The translations under genes and the position numbers were made by a program. A DNA stretch of 64,000 nucleotides from Zygnema cylindricum. Taxonomy: Eukaryota > Streptophyta > Zygnematophyceae > Zygnematales > Zygnemataceae. Shown here in pieces: positions 30,601 to 42,348 of this stretch (position 1 is its first letter; each line of letters opens with the position of its first letter). The DNA lies in contig JBBHKE010001178.1 of the NCBI GenBank assembly GCA_037447655.1, positions 1 through 64,000 on the forward strand. Reading direction: 5' to 3'. The notes beneath the pieces are model-generated. The model saw nothing but the letters and a program-made list of their open reading frames with translations, ran no database searches and had not been told where the DNA came from.

Positions 30601-31985
30601 CGAATTCTAACCCATTGAATGAGAGGCATGTCAAAAACTTTAAACTAAATAGTGGTTTACTGTATTTGCAAATTGGGGATAGATTATGCATTCCTAAAGT
30701 GGGAGACTTAAGAAAACAAATTTTACGGGAAGCTCATGACATTTTAGGACATCTAAGTCGAGATAAAACTCTTAGTCGATTGCAAAGTAGATTGTTTTGG
30801 CCTGGGATGGCAAAAGAGGTGACAAAACACATGGAAAGTTGTGTCCCTTAACAACAGAGTAAACCCAGTACCCCAAAACCTAAAGGTCTCTTAAAACCTT
30901 TGGATATCCCCGAAAGACCGTGGGAATCTATCAGTATGGATTTTATAGTCAGGTTGCCTGCTAGATCTAAAAAGAATGACAGTATCATGGTCGTATTCGA
31001 TAGGTTCAGTAAAATGGCAATCTTTATCCCTTGCAAAACCACTCATTCAGTTGTAGATATTGCAAAGTTATATTTTGACAACGTAGTCAGACATCATGGA
31101 GTCCCTCTATCTATAGTCAGTGAAAAAATTTCTAAATTTACGTCTCCATTTTGGAAAGAATTACAGCAAAATTTAGGCTATGAATTGAAAATGAGTACCG
31201 CTTAGCATCCTCAGACAGATGGACCGACAGAAAGGATGAACCGTACACTAGAGGAAATGGTTAGGACTGTTTGCAGTGGAATTCAGAACACATGGGAATC
31301 TAAATTGCTATTAATGGAATTTGCATACAATTCATGTAAACATGCTAGTACAGGATTCTCACCATTTAAAGTTGCATACGGATACCAACCTAGAGAAGCA
31401 TTGGACTTAATAACAGGGGTCACTCAAGAGAATAGAGGTTCTGGAACAGAGTTTCGGGAATACGTTCAAACAGTTTGGAAAACTGTCCGAGATGCATTAG
31501 TGGAGGCACAAAGGAGGCAAGAATTAAATGCTAACCGCAAACGGGGTGATTGGGTGTTACGCACAGGTGACAAGGTTTGGCTTTCTACAACTCATTATAG
31601 GTGCAAGATTGAGGGACGATCGGATCCTACGGGGAAATTTGCTCCTAAGTACATTATACCATTTACTGTAATATCGTCAATTGCTGCCAAATTGGACTTC
31701 CCACCTTCAACAAAAATTCATCCAGTGATACACATCAGCCAATTCAAACCAGCGAATCTTCGACCAACTCAAGGAGAATTGGAATTAGATCCCTCAATAA
31801 TTATAGAACCTGAAGACCACAGATGGGTAATAGAATCAGTTGGTCAACGGTTCAGGGTCAGCAATACTATATTCTGGCAAGTGCATTATCTAGGAAGGCC
31901 TGAGGATGAGTTGACTTTAGAGGATAAAAATTCTGAGTTTTTACAGAGGTATTGGAGGCATAATAATATAGAATTCCCGTCTTGA
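30601..31985 (+). pseudogene. Integrase and chromo-like C-terminus of gypsy element B (broken)
   Basis: The zinc domain HDILGH...ESC (30615-30851) loses its last cysteine to a stop at 30849-30851. The core has the first Asp in SISMDFIV, but the second catalytic Asp region reads IVSEKISKFTS, with Glu where SDR is usual. A stop at 31203-31205 precedes HPQTDGPTERMNRTL, which keeps the catalytic Glu. The C-terminus (RWVIESVGQRFRV...FWQVHYLGRPEDELT) resembles the chromodomain of chromoviruses. It is dead as an enzyme. Confidence 0.85.
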
Positions 31986-32010
31986 GAATTAAAGGTGTTT
32001 AACTAAGGTC

Positions 32011-32033
32011 GGTTAAAAATAAGGAGGGGATGA
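32011..32033 (+). promoter_or_regulatory. Polypurine tract of element B
   Basis: Purine run AAAAATAAGGAGGGGATGA just before the 3' LTR at 32034. Confidence 0.7.
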
Positions 32034-33903
32034 TGTAACAGCAATAGCGGATCGAACTTATTTATAAAGGGGTATTTAGGTATTATGATTATAGAGTACT
32101 AAATTTGGTAGACCTCCGCGAAAGAATCACGCTATTTGGAGTTATATTTTAAAAGTTATAGCAATGGGTGTATTTAGGTGATAGCGTGGGGTCTAAATAA
32201 CAAGTGGGTATCATTGAAACGGGTTAAATGGTCAAATTAGTAGTGTTGTGTATCGGTAAGGATTTGCAGATAACCGATATGGGCCTTTTTTCGGGTATCC
32301 GTAATCGATATATTGGTAAGATATATCGACATCGGTCTTATCGCCGATAAGTAGCCGATAATATCGGGTACTTATCTGCGATAATGCTGATAACGATAAT
32401 TATCGGCGATAATTGTACGGAACGTACAGATAAATGTATGGCATGTACACTCAACTGTACATCATATTCTCCGGAAGTGTACAAGCATAGAAAGTACTGT
32501 AGCCGCCATGAAATTTGTACGATTTTGATACGGATCCAGTAAAAACGATGTACCTTTCACATACAACGCCATGGCTTTGTCCCTTAATTCCTTGAGATCC
32601 ACTGGGGACCTGCCACGTGTCAATCTGTCGGCTCTTTTGGCAAAAGCTGCCAAAAGAGCCATTCCGGGATGTCGGCGCTCACGCTGGCCTGTTCGTTCGT
32701 GTTTTCTCATTCCAAGTCGTCCGTTCGATTCCGACGGCGCGCAGAATGTTATTTTGCGTCCGTTGTACTTTTGTGTCCGCCGTCCTTTTCCAGTTCCATG
32801 TTTACCAGTTTTTTAGTAAATTTGCGTACGTCACCGTAAAATTTTTGTTCAGTTAACCAGCCAACGTTTATGTGCGGCGTTTACCGTAATAAATTCAAGT
32901 TAAACTGTAACGGAACATATTTTCATACGTGGCATGCCACGCTATATAAAATCAATAAAATAATACAGTATGTTATAAAGTACTATTGTATGCATACTAT
33001 ATATTTTTTAAGTTATCGCCGAAATAGAATTTGTTGGTCCTAGACCGATATATCGAAACCTCTGACCCTTCGATAACCGATAACTATCGGTATCGGTGTT
33101 ATCGCGAAAAGTTTTCTACCGATACACAACACTACAAATTAGTACCGAAATTACGTGTGTACGTTTCATAAAGTTCTAACGAAACGTTTAGTATGCACGG
33201 TGGTTCGTTTCGTACAAATTTTAGTACGAAACGTCACTTTTACTTATAGGAATTTTGTAGGAAGTTTCGCGTGCGAAATTTGTTACGCACAATCGTGCGA
33301 AGTCGCGTTTTGTTTGGCACGCACTTTTGCACGTAAATGTTACGTAGTGAAACGTAACGTTTGATTGGTTAGTAAAGTGCTAAGTAGTTAGTAAGAGATT
33401 TCGCACGTTTTTGCATTACTCAGTCTGAGTCTTTGCTGATCAATGATTGGCCCAGGTAAAAGCCTGTTAAAACGGAGCGTTGACTCTGGCCTGGCGAGTC
33501 TAGGGCAATGATGGATAAATAGTGAAGTGTAAGAGGAGAGTAGACATCTTTTCCTTTGGAAAAGTTTGTGGAAATTCCGGCTGATGTTGGTCATGAGCGA
33601 TTAATACCAAATTGGAGAAAAGGCATTTTGCATTGAAATCTCTTACTAACTAAATAGTGTTTTGGTAGTTAAGAGATAGAATTATGAAGAGTGGAGAGTA
33701 GTGGAAAAAACTTTAATAAGAAGAGTTGATCCACGAGGGCAAGAGACCAAGCTAATGTTATTTGGACAAAGCTTCTTCTAATTTAAAGTTTATCCTTATG
33801 TGAGTGTTTTCCAATGTGGATGTGTATTTTCCAATGTGTGGAATGTGTGGTTGAAATTGATTGAAGTAATAGGATTTTCAGAGAGGTAGGAAATCATGTT
33901 ACA
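32034..33903 (+). repeat. 3' LTR of gypsy element B, split by a hAT-like MITE
   Basis: LTR parts are 32034-32240 and 33143-33903 around the insertion at 32241-33134. Relative to the 5' LTR it has scattered substitutions and an extra GTAACGTTTGATTGGTTA-type stretch near 33355, so the element is old. Confidence 0.88.
32241..33134. mobile_element. hAT-like MITE (894 bp)
   Basis: Terminal inverted repeats TAGTGTTGTGTATCGGTA / TACCGATACACAACACTA-type and an exact 8-bp duplication CAAATTAG (32233-32240, 33135-33142). Subterminal regions hold many CGATAT/ATATCGG motifs in both orientations. Ends fitting YARNG and 8-bp TSD indicate hAT. No transposase. Sister copy at 61043-62234. Confidence 0.88.
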
Positions 33904-34608
33904 GTAAGCCACTTGTTCTCAATTGACTGGCGCCACGCAGGCTACGATCCGATATTGAACATCTTTCATGTTTTTAGCACCGACAAACTAAACTTCAAAT
34001 CTTCACTTTCGTACCATGTACCTGCGTACGAAGTAATTATACGACATAATTTTTAATACTTTTTGCAGACGCAAGTCTGTACGACAACTCATTTTTTAGG
34101 GTTTTTGTTTTTGAACATAACTAGAGTCCTTTGAGAAAAATAGTGTGACGAACAAAAGTTACCGAAAATAGCGTGACGAAGGAATGTTACGAAATATCGT
34201 TTTTATTTTCGGTTGTATTTTGGAAACCGCATGTCGTGTGCAAATCTTAAGATTTTTCATTGGTTTTTTATCATGACACGTAGTTTAATCGTCCAGCATG
34301 TCACGACTTTTTTTTCTGTTTCTACCAACCCACCTCTTTGAGGTGGGTTGACAGTTACAAAAAAAAATGAAGCGAACTTTTCACGGATGAACATTCGATG
34401 GCCAGTATTAGTTCCAAGACCTTCGGAGAGTATCGGCAAGATTTTCTGTAATGTAGTTTTTCGTATAAAAACAAAATAGGCAGTACGATTTTGTACGGAG
34501 GGTCGCCGATTTCTGTAAACTACGCCACTTTTCGCTTGATGGAACGTCACCCCAAGTCAAATGTTGATGTGTGCTTTCGCAGTGGAGCTCACGTGAAGTG
34601 AATAACTA
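33904..34608. other. Spacer with repeat-family remnants
   Basis: 33910-34030 resembles the CAATTACGATTGGCGCCACG part of the G repeat family. No gene seen. Confidence 0.4.
34326..34350. repeat. Perfect 11-bp hairpin, relative of the palindrome at 10658
   Basis: CAACCCACCTC, loop TTT, GAGGTGGGTTG. Shares the AACCCACCTC/GAGGTGGGTT core with 10658-10702. Confidence 0.8.
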
Positions 34609-35146
34609 CACCGCGAATCGTTATTATTGTCAAAATCACTAATTTGGGTTCTTAAAATTTTTTTTTCCTCAAATAGGATACATGACTTTAATCTTTCCTT
34701 AACGTTAATTAAGGTACAATACAAACTATAGAAAAGCCCGAAAGTACAATAAAATATAAATAGTGTGGTGTACTGTCGATGTCAGACCGTACATAACTGC
34801 ACCTTTTCAAGGCAAAATTTTTTAAAAAAATGAATTAAATCAGACGCGCACGCATAGGAACGTGCGCTCAAAAAAACGGGATTAGTCTAACACATAAATT
34901 AGTATACCATGTACGGATATTTTAAATTCGCAAAGGCGTACGATTTCTAATATTTTGTACGGATACATATATTAGTGTATATAATCCTACGACGAATATT
35001 CCATTTTTTCTATTCGCAAATTAGCATAAACGCCGAAATTAGAATACACATTTTTTTTCAAAAAAAAACAAATTCTAAATAACATCAATAACGGTAAATT
35101 TTTTTCAACACAATTTAAACTTTGACACTAATAACGATTGGCGGTG
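34609..35146. mobile_element. TA-flanked MITE (538 bp)
   Basis: Ends CACCGCGAATCGTTATTAT / CTAATAACGATTGGCGGTG flanked by TA (34607-34608, 35147-35148). Inverted relative of 16734-17256. Confidence 0.8.
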
Positions 35147-35347
35147 TACCTGCGCAGCCATTTTATTTATAGGAATTGATCATGGCAGTGACTGTTTTGG
35201 TTGCGGAGAGTCACTTAAGTCATTTTGTCAAAAAAATGTACTTTTGAAATACACATCGCTACAAGTAAAGTACCGTTGAATCTAAATTTGACGATCAATC
35301 GGTTGGACAGCTTTGACATTCAAAAAATTGTTTCAACAGCTAAAACT

Positions 35348-36512
35348 TGTTGTCCATAGCCATTTCTAGCCATGGATTCACCCTCGGAAGCACCACAGAC
35401 TACCCCAAAAACAGCCTACTTTGGATACACACAGAATTCAACAGAATTAACAAAATAACCTGAAACTACACTTACAGATAGTATATAGGCTATAGAATAA
35501 CCTCACAAAGTTTCAGACAAAAATAATAATCAGAGTGATCACATCATCTAGTCAAAGTTGCAGAAAAACAGTCTGCCAGAACTTTGATTAAACAGACTAA
35601 CTTCACAATGAAGTAAAACACAGACCAGGCACACAATAGACCTGCAAATCTGTGATAATATTAAAAATACAAAGAGGAACACACATGCAGAATTTCAGAT
35701 AATTCTGACATCAGATCTGAGAGCAATACTCAGACAAAATTACCAAAAATGATCATAAACAGTTTTTGGTACAGAAAGTTCCTATATCCTAAAATGACTA
35801 GGTCCTACAAATATATACAAGAGCTTACTGCTGAATGTACGGAGGCATACCAGCCGTACGCTGTCTACCAGCTACCTCTATTAATGTTGGTATACCCGAA
35901 TACTTCAAGGTATGTCAAAGTGAGTAAACCTACACTAATACTTAATACACAAAAAGACAAAACAATGTTCGACCAAATATTTACACGTACACACAATCTC
36001 ACAAAATCGTATGTTGAGTCACGCTACGTCACTCAGCGAGATTCCTTGAATTTATTCAAAGAATCCGGGTCGTCCAAAAATAAACATTGTGTGATTTACG
36101 CGATTCCGCGTGGCAACAAAATCCAAACGAAATCCACGTGAGTCGTCAAATATCTCGTGACGTCGCGAAACGCATTCACGTCCACTTGCCAAATAAGACG
36201 CTCCGTACTTGCGGCGTCCTTTTTCATAAATGCGCATGTCGCATTATGTTTCGTACGAGCGACATCATTTTTCAACATTTCAAATATTACGGATCGGATC
36301 GCTTCGCGATCCGCCGTCCATTTCAATTAAGCATTCCGCGCCACTCAATTTCAATTTCGTTCGTTCTGAAACAATATATATCCGTACATTTACTCCCCCA
36401 ATCCGCGAAACCATTCGAGCCTCCACAGTAAATTCATTTAATAAATTAAGCACGAAACGTCGCGTGCGCACAAAATGTCGCGTACGCACGAAACTAACAT
36501 TTCAAAACAACA
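35348..36512 (-). repeat. LTR 1 of array C
   Basis: Plus-strand ends TGTTGTCC...AACAACA. In element orientation it is TGTTGTTTT...GGACAACA. Confidence 0.93.
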
Positions 36513-36529
36513 CTCCCCCGAAATTTTAG
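36513..36529 (-). promoter_or_regulatory. Polypurine tract of array C (unit 1; also 39266 and 42019)
   Basis: On the minus strand CTAAAATTTCGGGGGAG directly precedes the LTR. It differs from the tract shared by A and E. Confidence 0.7.
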
Positions 36530-36842
36530 TTTCGTGCACCCATAATAAAGTATGCAACGTGTCAAATGTAACTGTACTTTTCCGTACCTCCAAATTTCTC
36601 CTTTTTTTTTTCCTTCGTTCAAATGTCACCACTGCTTCCGCTGACGTCATCACTGCTTCAGCTGCCTGCTACCATGTCTTCCTCAAATGCGTCCTTTCTT
36701 AACACACCATTGCTTTCGCTGCCTCTTTCTATGTCTTCAAAAGGTAAAAACTTTCCTCTTCAGCCAATTCCAAAATTCAAAAATGCTAAATTGGAAATTC
36801 CACAAAAATTAGTGAGTATCAAAGGTAACCTCCACTATAAAA

Positions 36843-38126
36843 TTACTTTTCTCGTTGTTTTCTTTTAACCACTTTCTGCCCATGTTTTCTTCTACGGTTA
36901 ATCTTTTGAATTCTACTTCTTTTCCTTGTTTTCTTAATAAATATTGGTATTCTCTCAATTTTCGCATTTTTATTTTCTTTTCCAATATTATAAACTTCTT
37001 CCCTTACTCCAATTTTCTGAACACTTTTTCTCTCTCTCTCTTTAAGTACAGTAATCTCCTCATGCAAATTATCTTCAGTTTCCACTTCCAGGTGACCTTC
37101 ACTCTCTCCAACTATTCTCACTTCAATAATCTCTTCCTCTTGTAAATATTTATCACTCACCAATCTGCCGCTGGAAAAATTTACAGAAACCAGATCATTC
37201 TCTGTCACCTCTTCCTCTTTCTCCACTCCATTTTCAGTGACACCAAATGTTTCTCTTCCTTCCTCATTTTCCATATTTAGAAAAACAACAGTCGGCAAGT
37301 ATACAAATTTGTCGACGCGAAGTGTAGCCCTTTGCGTAGGGGGTCGAACTCGATTGTCATCCCATCCGTTTCTGAAAATTCCTGTGACACATGCACTTTT
37401 ATATAATGGACAAACTCTGAAAGTATGTCCTAAATCATTACAATAAAAACAATTTTCTGATTTACCATTTTTTCTATTTTTCTGGAACTGTGATCTAACA
37501 CCTCGAAAATTCCCCCTATTCTTTAGAGCCTCTTTATCATCCTCTTCATCTAAAACAAATCTGGTTGCTAAAGGTAAGTTCCAATCCCTTTTATCAACTT
37601 GTTTTAATCTATCTAAAGCACACCTATATTCTTCAGGTAATCCTTTCATTAACAAGAGAGCCTTTTGAGTATCTGTAAAGTTTCCTCCTGCAATATCATT
37701 TTCTACAAACAATCTTTGCAAACTGAGGCAATATTTTAACATGCTACCTCCAACATACTTATACTCAAATATTTTTGTGGCACTAATCATCCAGTGATAC
37801 ACAGAAGTCTTTTGATAAATACGTTCTAACCACTTCCACAATTCAGCTGCACTCTTCACATCAAGGTAACTCATTACAATTTCCTCAGTCATAGATAGCT
37901 TGATGATCCTCAAGCACTCCAGGTTTTTCTCCTCCCATTCAGCCGATGTTTCGACACATGTCCCATCCACCACATCCATAAGCTCCCTCAACTTGAAGTA
38001 GCTCTCCATAATACTCCTCCAACAATAATATTCAGTTCCATCAAATATGGGTAAATACGATTCATCCAGTATGGGTAGCCATGGGCGTGGGCCCATAACC
38101 TGTTGTCCATAGCCATTTCTAGCCAT
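36843..38126 (-). CDS. Gag-like protein of array C, unit 1
   Basis: 427 residues. The N-terminal two thirds are copia-type Gag (IFDGTEYYCWRSIMESYFK, AAELWKWLERIY, KYVGGSMLKYC, LMKGLPEEYRCALDRL), with a CCHC knuckle CFYCNDLGHTFRVC at about 226-239. The last third is not found in A or E: a Glu-rich acidic stretch, then a strongly basic tail (KKTRKRSRIQ, RRRKHGQK, KRKQREK) that looks like a nucleic-acid-binding or nuclear-localisation segment. The start ATG is at 38126, inside the neighbouring LTR, and the frame reads through the primer site as QQVMGP. The intact frame in all three units suggests recent selection or recent copying. It would depend on another copia element for RT and integrase. 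Confidence 0.9.
   Translation of the reverse strand: MARNGYGQQVMGPRPWLPILDESYLPIFDGTEYYCWRSIMESYFKLRELMDVVDGTCVETSAEWEEKNLECLRIIKLSMTEEIVMSYLDVKSAAELWKWLERIYQKTSVYHWMISATKIFEYKYVGGSMLKYCLSLQRLFVENDIAGGNFTDTQKALLLMKGLPEEYRCALDRLKQVDKRDWNLPLATRFVLDEEDDKEALKNRGNFRGVRSQFQKNRKNGKSENCFYCNDLGHTFRVCPLYKSACVTGIFRNGWDDNRVRPPTQRATLRVDKFVYLPTVVFLNMENEEGRETFGVTENGVEKEEEVTENDLVSVNFSSGRLVSDKYLQEEEIIEVRIVGESEGHLEVETEDNLHEEITVLKERERKSVQKIGVREEVYNIGKENKNAKIERIPIFIKKTRKRSRIQKINRRRKHGQKVVKRKQREK
38087..38100 (-). promoter_or_regulatory. Primer-binding site of array C (unit 1; also 40840-40853, 43593-43606)
   Basis: On the minus strand GGTTATGGGCCCAC directly after the LTR end: the same tRNA-iMet anticodon-arm complement as in A. 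Confidence 0.85.
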
Positions 38127-39265
38127 GGATTCACCCTCGGAAGCACCACAGACTACCCCAAAAACAGCCTACTTTGGATACACACAGAATTCAACAGAAT
38201 TAACAAAATAACCTGAAACTACACTTACAGATAGTATATAGGCTATAGAATAACCTCACAAAGTTTCAGACAAAAATAATAATCAGAGTGATCACATCAT
38301 CTAGTCAAAGTTGCAGAAAAACAGTCTGCCAGAACTTTGATTAAACAGACTAACTTCACAATGAAGTAAAACACAGACCAGGCACACAATAGACCTGCAA
38401 ATCTGTGATAATATTAAAAATACAAAGAGGAACACACATGCAGAATTTCAGATAATTCTGACATCAGATCTGAGAGCAATACTCAGACAAAATTACCAAA
38501 AATGATCATAAACAGTTTTTGGTACAGAAAGTTCCTATATCCTAAAATGACTAGGTCCTACAAATATATACAAGAGCTTACTGCTGAATGTACGGAGGCA
38601 TACCAGCCGTACGCTGTCTACCAGCTACCTCTATTAATGTTGGTATACCCGAATACTTCAAGGTATGTCAAAGTGAGTAAACCTACACTAATACTTAATA
38701 CACAAAAAGACAAAACAATGTTCGACCAAATATTTACACGTACACACAATCTCACAAAATCGTATGTTGAGTCACGCTACGTCACTCAGCGAGATTCCTT
38801 GAATTTATTCAAAGAATCCGGGTCGTCCAAAAATAAACATTGTGTGATTTACGCGATTCCGCGTGGCAACAAAATCCAAACGAAATCCACGTGAGTCGTC
38901 AAATATCTCGTGACGTCGCGAAACGCATTCACGTCCACTTGCCAAATAAGACGCTCCGTACTTGCGGCGTCCTTTTTCATAAATGCGCATGTCGCATTAT
39001 GTTTCGTACGAGCGACATCATTTTTCAACATTTCAAATATTACGGATCGGATCGCTTCGCGATCCGCCGTCCATTTCAATTAAGCATTCCGCGCCACTCA
39101 ATTTCAATTTCGTTCGTTCTGAAACAATATATATCCGTACATTTACTCCCCCAATCCGCGAAACCATTCGAGCCTCCACAGTAAATTCATTTAATAAATT
39201 AAGCACGAAACGTCGCGTGCGCACAAAATGTCGCGTACGCACGAAACTAACATTTCAAAACAACA
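38101..39265 (-). repeat. LTR 2 of array C
   Basis: Serves as 5' LTR of unit 1 and 3' LTR of unit 2. Confidence 0.93.
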
Positions 39266-39595
39266 CTCCCCCGAAATTTTAGTTTCGTGCACCCATAATA
39301 AAGTATGCAACGTGTCAAATGTAACTGTACTTTTCCGTACCTCCAAATTTCTCCTTTTTTTTTTCCTTCGTTCAAATGTCACCACTGCTTCCGCTGACGT
39401 CATCACTGCTTCAGCTGCCTGCTACCATGTCTTCCTCAAATGCGTCCTTTCTTAACACACCATTGCTTTCGCTGCCTCTTTCTATGTCTTCAAAAGGTAA
39501 AAACTTTCCTCTTCAGCCAATTCCAAAATTCAAAAATGCTAAATTGGAAATTCCACAAAAATTAGTGAGTATCAAAGGTAACCTCCACTATAAAA

Positions 39596-40879
39596 TTACT
39601 TTTCTCGTTGTTTTCTTTTAACCACTTTCTGCCCATGTTTTCTTCTACGGTTAATCTTTTGAATTCTACTTCTTTTCCTTGTTTTCTTAATAAATATTGG
39701 TATTCTCTCAATTTTCGCATTTTTATTTTCTTTTCCAATATTATAAACTTCTTCCCTTACTCCAATTTTCTGAACACTTTTTCTCTCTCTCTCTTTAAGT
39801 ACAGTAATCTCCTCATGCAAATTATCTTCAGTTTCCACTTCCAGGTGACCTTCACTCTCTCCAACTATTCTCACTTCAATAATCTCTTCCTCTTGTAAAT
39901 ATTTATCACTCACCAATCTGCCGCTGGAAAAATTTACAGAAACCAGATCATTCTCTGTCACCTCTTCCTCTTTCTCCACTCCATTTTCAGTGACACCAAA
40001 TGTTTCTCTTCCTTCCTCATTTTCCATATTTAGAAAAACAACAGTCGGCAAGTATACAAATTTGTCGACGCGAAGTGTAGCCCTTTGCGTAGGGGGTCGA
40101 ACTCGATTGTCATCCCATCCGTTTCTGAAAATTCCTGTGACACATGCACTTTTATATAATGGACAAACTCTGAAAGTATGTCCTAAATCATTACAATAAA
40201 AACAATTTTCTGATTTACCATTTTTTCTATTTTTCTGGAACTGTGATCTAACACCTCGAAAATTCCCCCTATTCTTTAGAGCCTCTTTATCATCCTCTTC
40301 ATCTAAAACAAATCTGGTTGCTAAAGGTAAGTTCCAATCCCTTTTATCAACTTGTTTTAATCTATCTAAAGCACACCTATATTCTTCAGGTAATCCTTTC
40401 ATTAACAAGAGAGCCTTTTGAGTATCTGTAAAGTTTCCTCCTGCAATATCATTTTCTACAAACAATCTTTGCAAACTGAGGCAATATTTTAACATGCTAC
40501 CTCCAACATACTTATACTCAAATATTTTTGTGGCACTAATCATCCAGTGATACACAGAAGTCTTTTGATAAATACGTTCTAACCACTTCCACAATTCAGC
40601 TGCACTCTTCACATCAAGGTAACTCATTACAATTTCCTCAGTCATAGATAGCTTGATGATCCTCAAGCACTCCAGGTTTTTCTCCTCCCATTCAGCCGAT
40701 GTTTCGACACATGTCCCATCCACCACATCCATAAGCTCCCTCAACTTGAAGTAGCTCTCCATAATACTCCTCCAACAATAATATTCAGTTCCATCAAATA
40801 TGGGTAAATACGATTCATCCAGTATGGGTAGCCATGGGCGTGGGCCCATAACCTGTTGTCCATAGCCATTTCTAGCCAT
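39596..40879 (-). CDS. Gag-like protein of array C, unit 2
   Basis: Same 427-residue translation as 36843-38126, with start codon in LTR 3. No break. Confidence 0.9.
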   Translation of the reverse strand: MARNGYGQQVMGPRPWLPILDESYLPIFDGTEYYCWRSIMESYFKLRELMDVVDGTCVETSAEWEEKNLECLRIIKLSMTEEIVMSYLDVKSAAELWKWLERIYQKTSVYHWMISATKIFEYKYVGGSMLKYCLSLQRLFVENDIAGGNFTDTQKALLLMKGLPEEYRCALDRLKQVDKRDWNLPLATRFVLDEEDDKEALKNRGNFRGVRSQFQKNRKNGKSENCFYCNDLGHTFRVCPLYKSACVTGIFRNGWDDNRVRPPTQRATLRVDKFVYLPTVVFLNMENEEGRETFGVTENGVEKEEEVTENDLVSVNFSSGRLVSDKYLQEEEIIEVRIVGESEGHLEVETEDNLHEEITVLKERERKSVQKIGVREEVYNIGKENKNAKIERIPIFIKKTRKRSRIQKINRRRKHGQKVVKRKQREK

Positions 40880-42018
40880 GGATTCACCCTCGGAAGCACC
40901 ACAGACTACCCCAAAAACAGCCTACTTTGGATACACACAGAATTCAACAGAATTAACAAAATAACCTGAAACTACACTTACAGATAGTATATAGGCTATA
41001 GAATAACCTCACAAAGTTTCAGACAAAAATAATAATCAGAGTGATCACATCATCTAGTCAAAGTTGCAGAAAAACAGTCTGCCAGAACTTTGATTAAACA
41101 GACTAACTTCACAATGAAGTAAAACACAGACCAGGCACACAATAGACCTGCAAATCTGTGATAATATTAAAAATACAAAGAGGAACACACATGCAGAATT
41201 TCAGATAATTCTGACATCAGATCTGAGAGCAATACTCAGACAAAATTACCAAAAATGATCATAAACAGTTTTTGGTACAGAAAGTTCCTATATCCTAAAA
41301 TGACTAGGTCCTACAAATATATACAAGAGCTTACTGCTGAATGTACGGAGGCATACCAGCCGTACGCTGTCTACCAGCTACCTCTATTAATGTTGGTATA
41401 CCCGAATACTTCAAGGTATGTCAAAGTGAGTAAACCTACACTAATACTTAATACACAAAAAGACAAAACAATGTTCGACCAAATATTTACACGTACACAC
41501 AATCTCACAAAATCGTATGTTGAGTCACGCTACGTCACTCAGCGAGATTCCTTGAATTTATTCAAAGAATCCGGGTCGTCCAAAAATAAACATTGTGTGA
41601 TTTACGCGATTCCGCGTGGCAACAAAATCCAAACGAAATCCACGTGAGTCGTCAAATATCTCGTGACGTCGCGAAACGCATTCACGTCCACTTGCCAAAT
41701 AAGACGCTCCGTACTTGCGGCGTCCTTTTTCATAAATGCGCATGTCGCATTATGTTTCGTACGAGCGACATCATTTTTCAACATTTCAAATATTACGGAT
41801 CGGATCGCTTCGCGATCCGCCGTCCATTTCAATTAAGCATTCCGCGCCACTCAATTTCAATTTCGTTCGTTCTGAAACAATATATATCCGTACATTTACT
41901 CCCCCAATCCGCGAAACCATTCGAGCCTCCACAGTAAATTCATTTAATAAATTAAGCACGAAACGTCGCGTGCGCACAAAATGTCGCGTACGCACGAAAC
42001 TAACATTTCAAAACAACA
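40854..42018 (-). repeat. LTR 3 of array C
   Basis: Shared LTR between units 2 and 3. Confidence 0.93.
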
Positions 42019-42348
42019 CTCCCCCGAAATTTTAGTTTCGTGCACCCATAATAAAGTATGCAACGTGTCAAATGTAACTGTACTTTTCCGTACCTCCAAA
42101 TTTCTCCTTTTTTTTTTCCTTCGTTCAAATGTCACCACTGCTTCCGCTGACGTCATCACTGCTTCAGCTGCCTGCTACCATGTCTTCCTCAAATGCGTCC
42201 TTTCTTAACACACCATTGCTTTCGCTGCCTCTTTCTATGTCTTCAAAAGGTAAAAACTTTCCTCTTCAGCCAATTCCAAAATTCAAAAATGCTAAATTGG
42301 AAATTCCACAAAAATTAGTGAGTATCAAAGGTAACCTCCACTATAAAA

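Larger units (their letters stand above)
18852..33903 (+). mobile_element. Ty3/gypsy chromovirus-like LTR retrotransposon (B), broken and invaded
   Basis: LTRs begin TGTAACAGCAATAGCGG and end GTTACA (5' LTR 18852-26258 including the inserted element A; 3' LTR 32034-33903 including a hAT-like MITE). Without insertions the LTRs are about 951 and 968 bp. The flanks ATAAG (18847-18851) and GTAAG (33904-33908) are a slightly mutated duplication. Order inside is primer site, gag with two zinc knuckles, protease, RT, RNase H, integrase with a C-terminal chromo-like segment, and polypurine tract, which is gypsy order. Many stops and frame changes make it inactive. Confidence 0.9.

Noticed and set aside
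35749-36141. 130-residue plus-strand frame in the LTRs of array C
   Set aside because: Antisense to the element, no recognised domain, and present only because the LTR is repeated four times.
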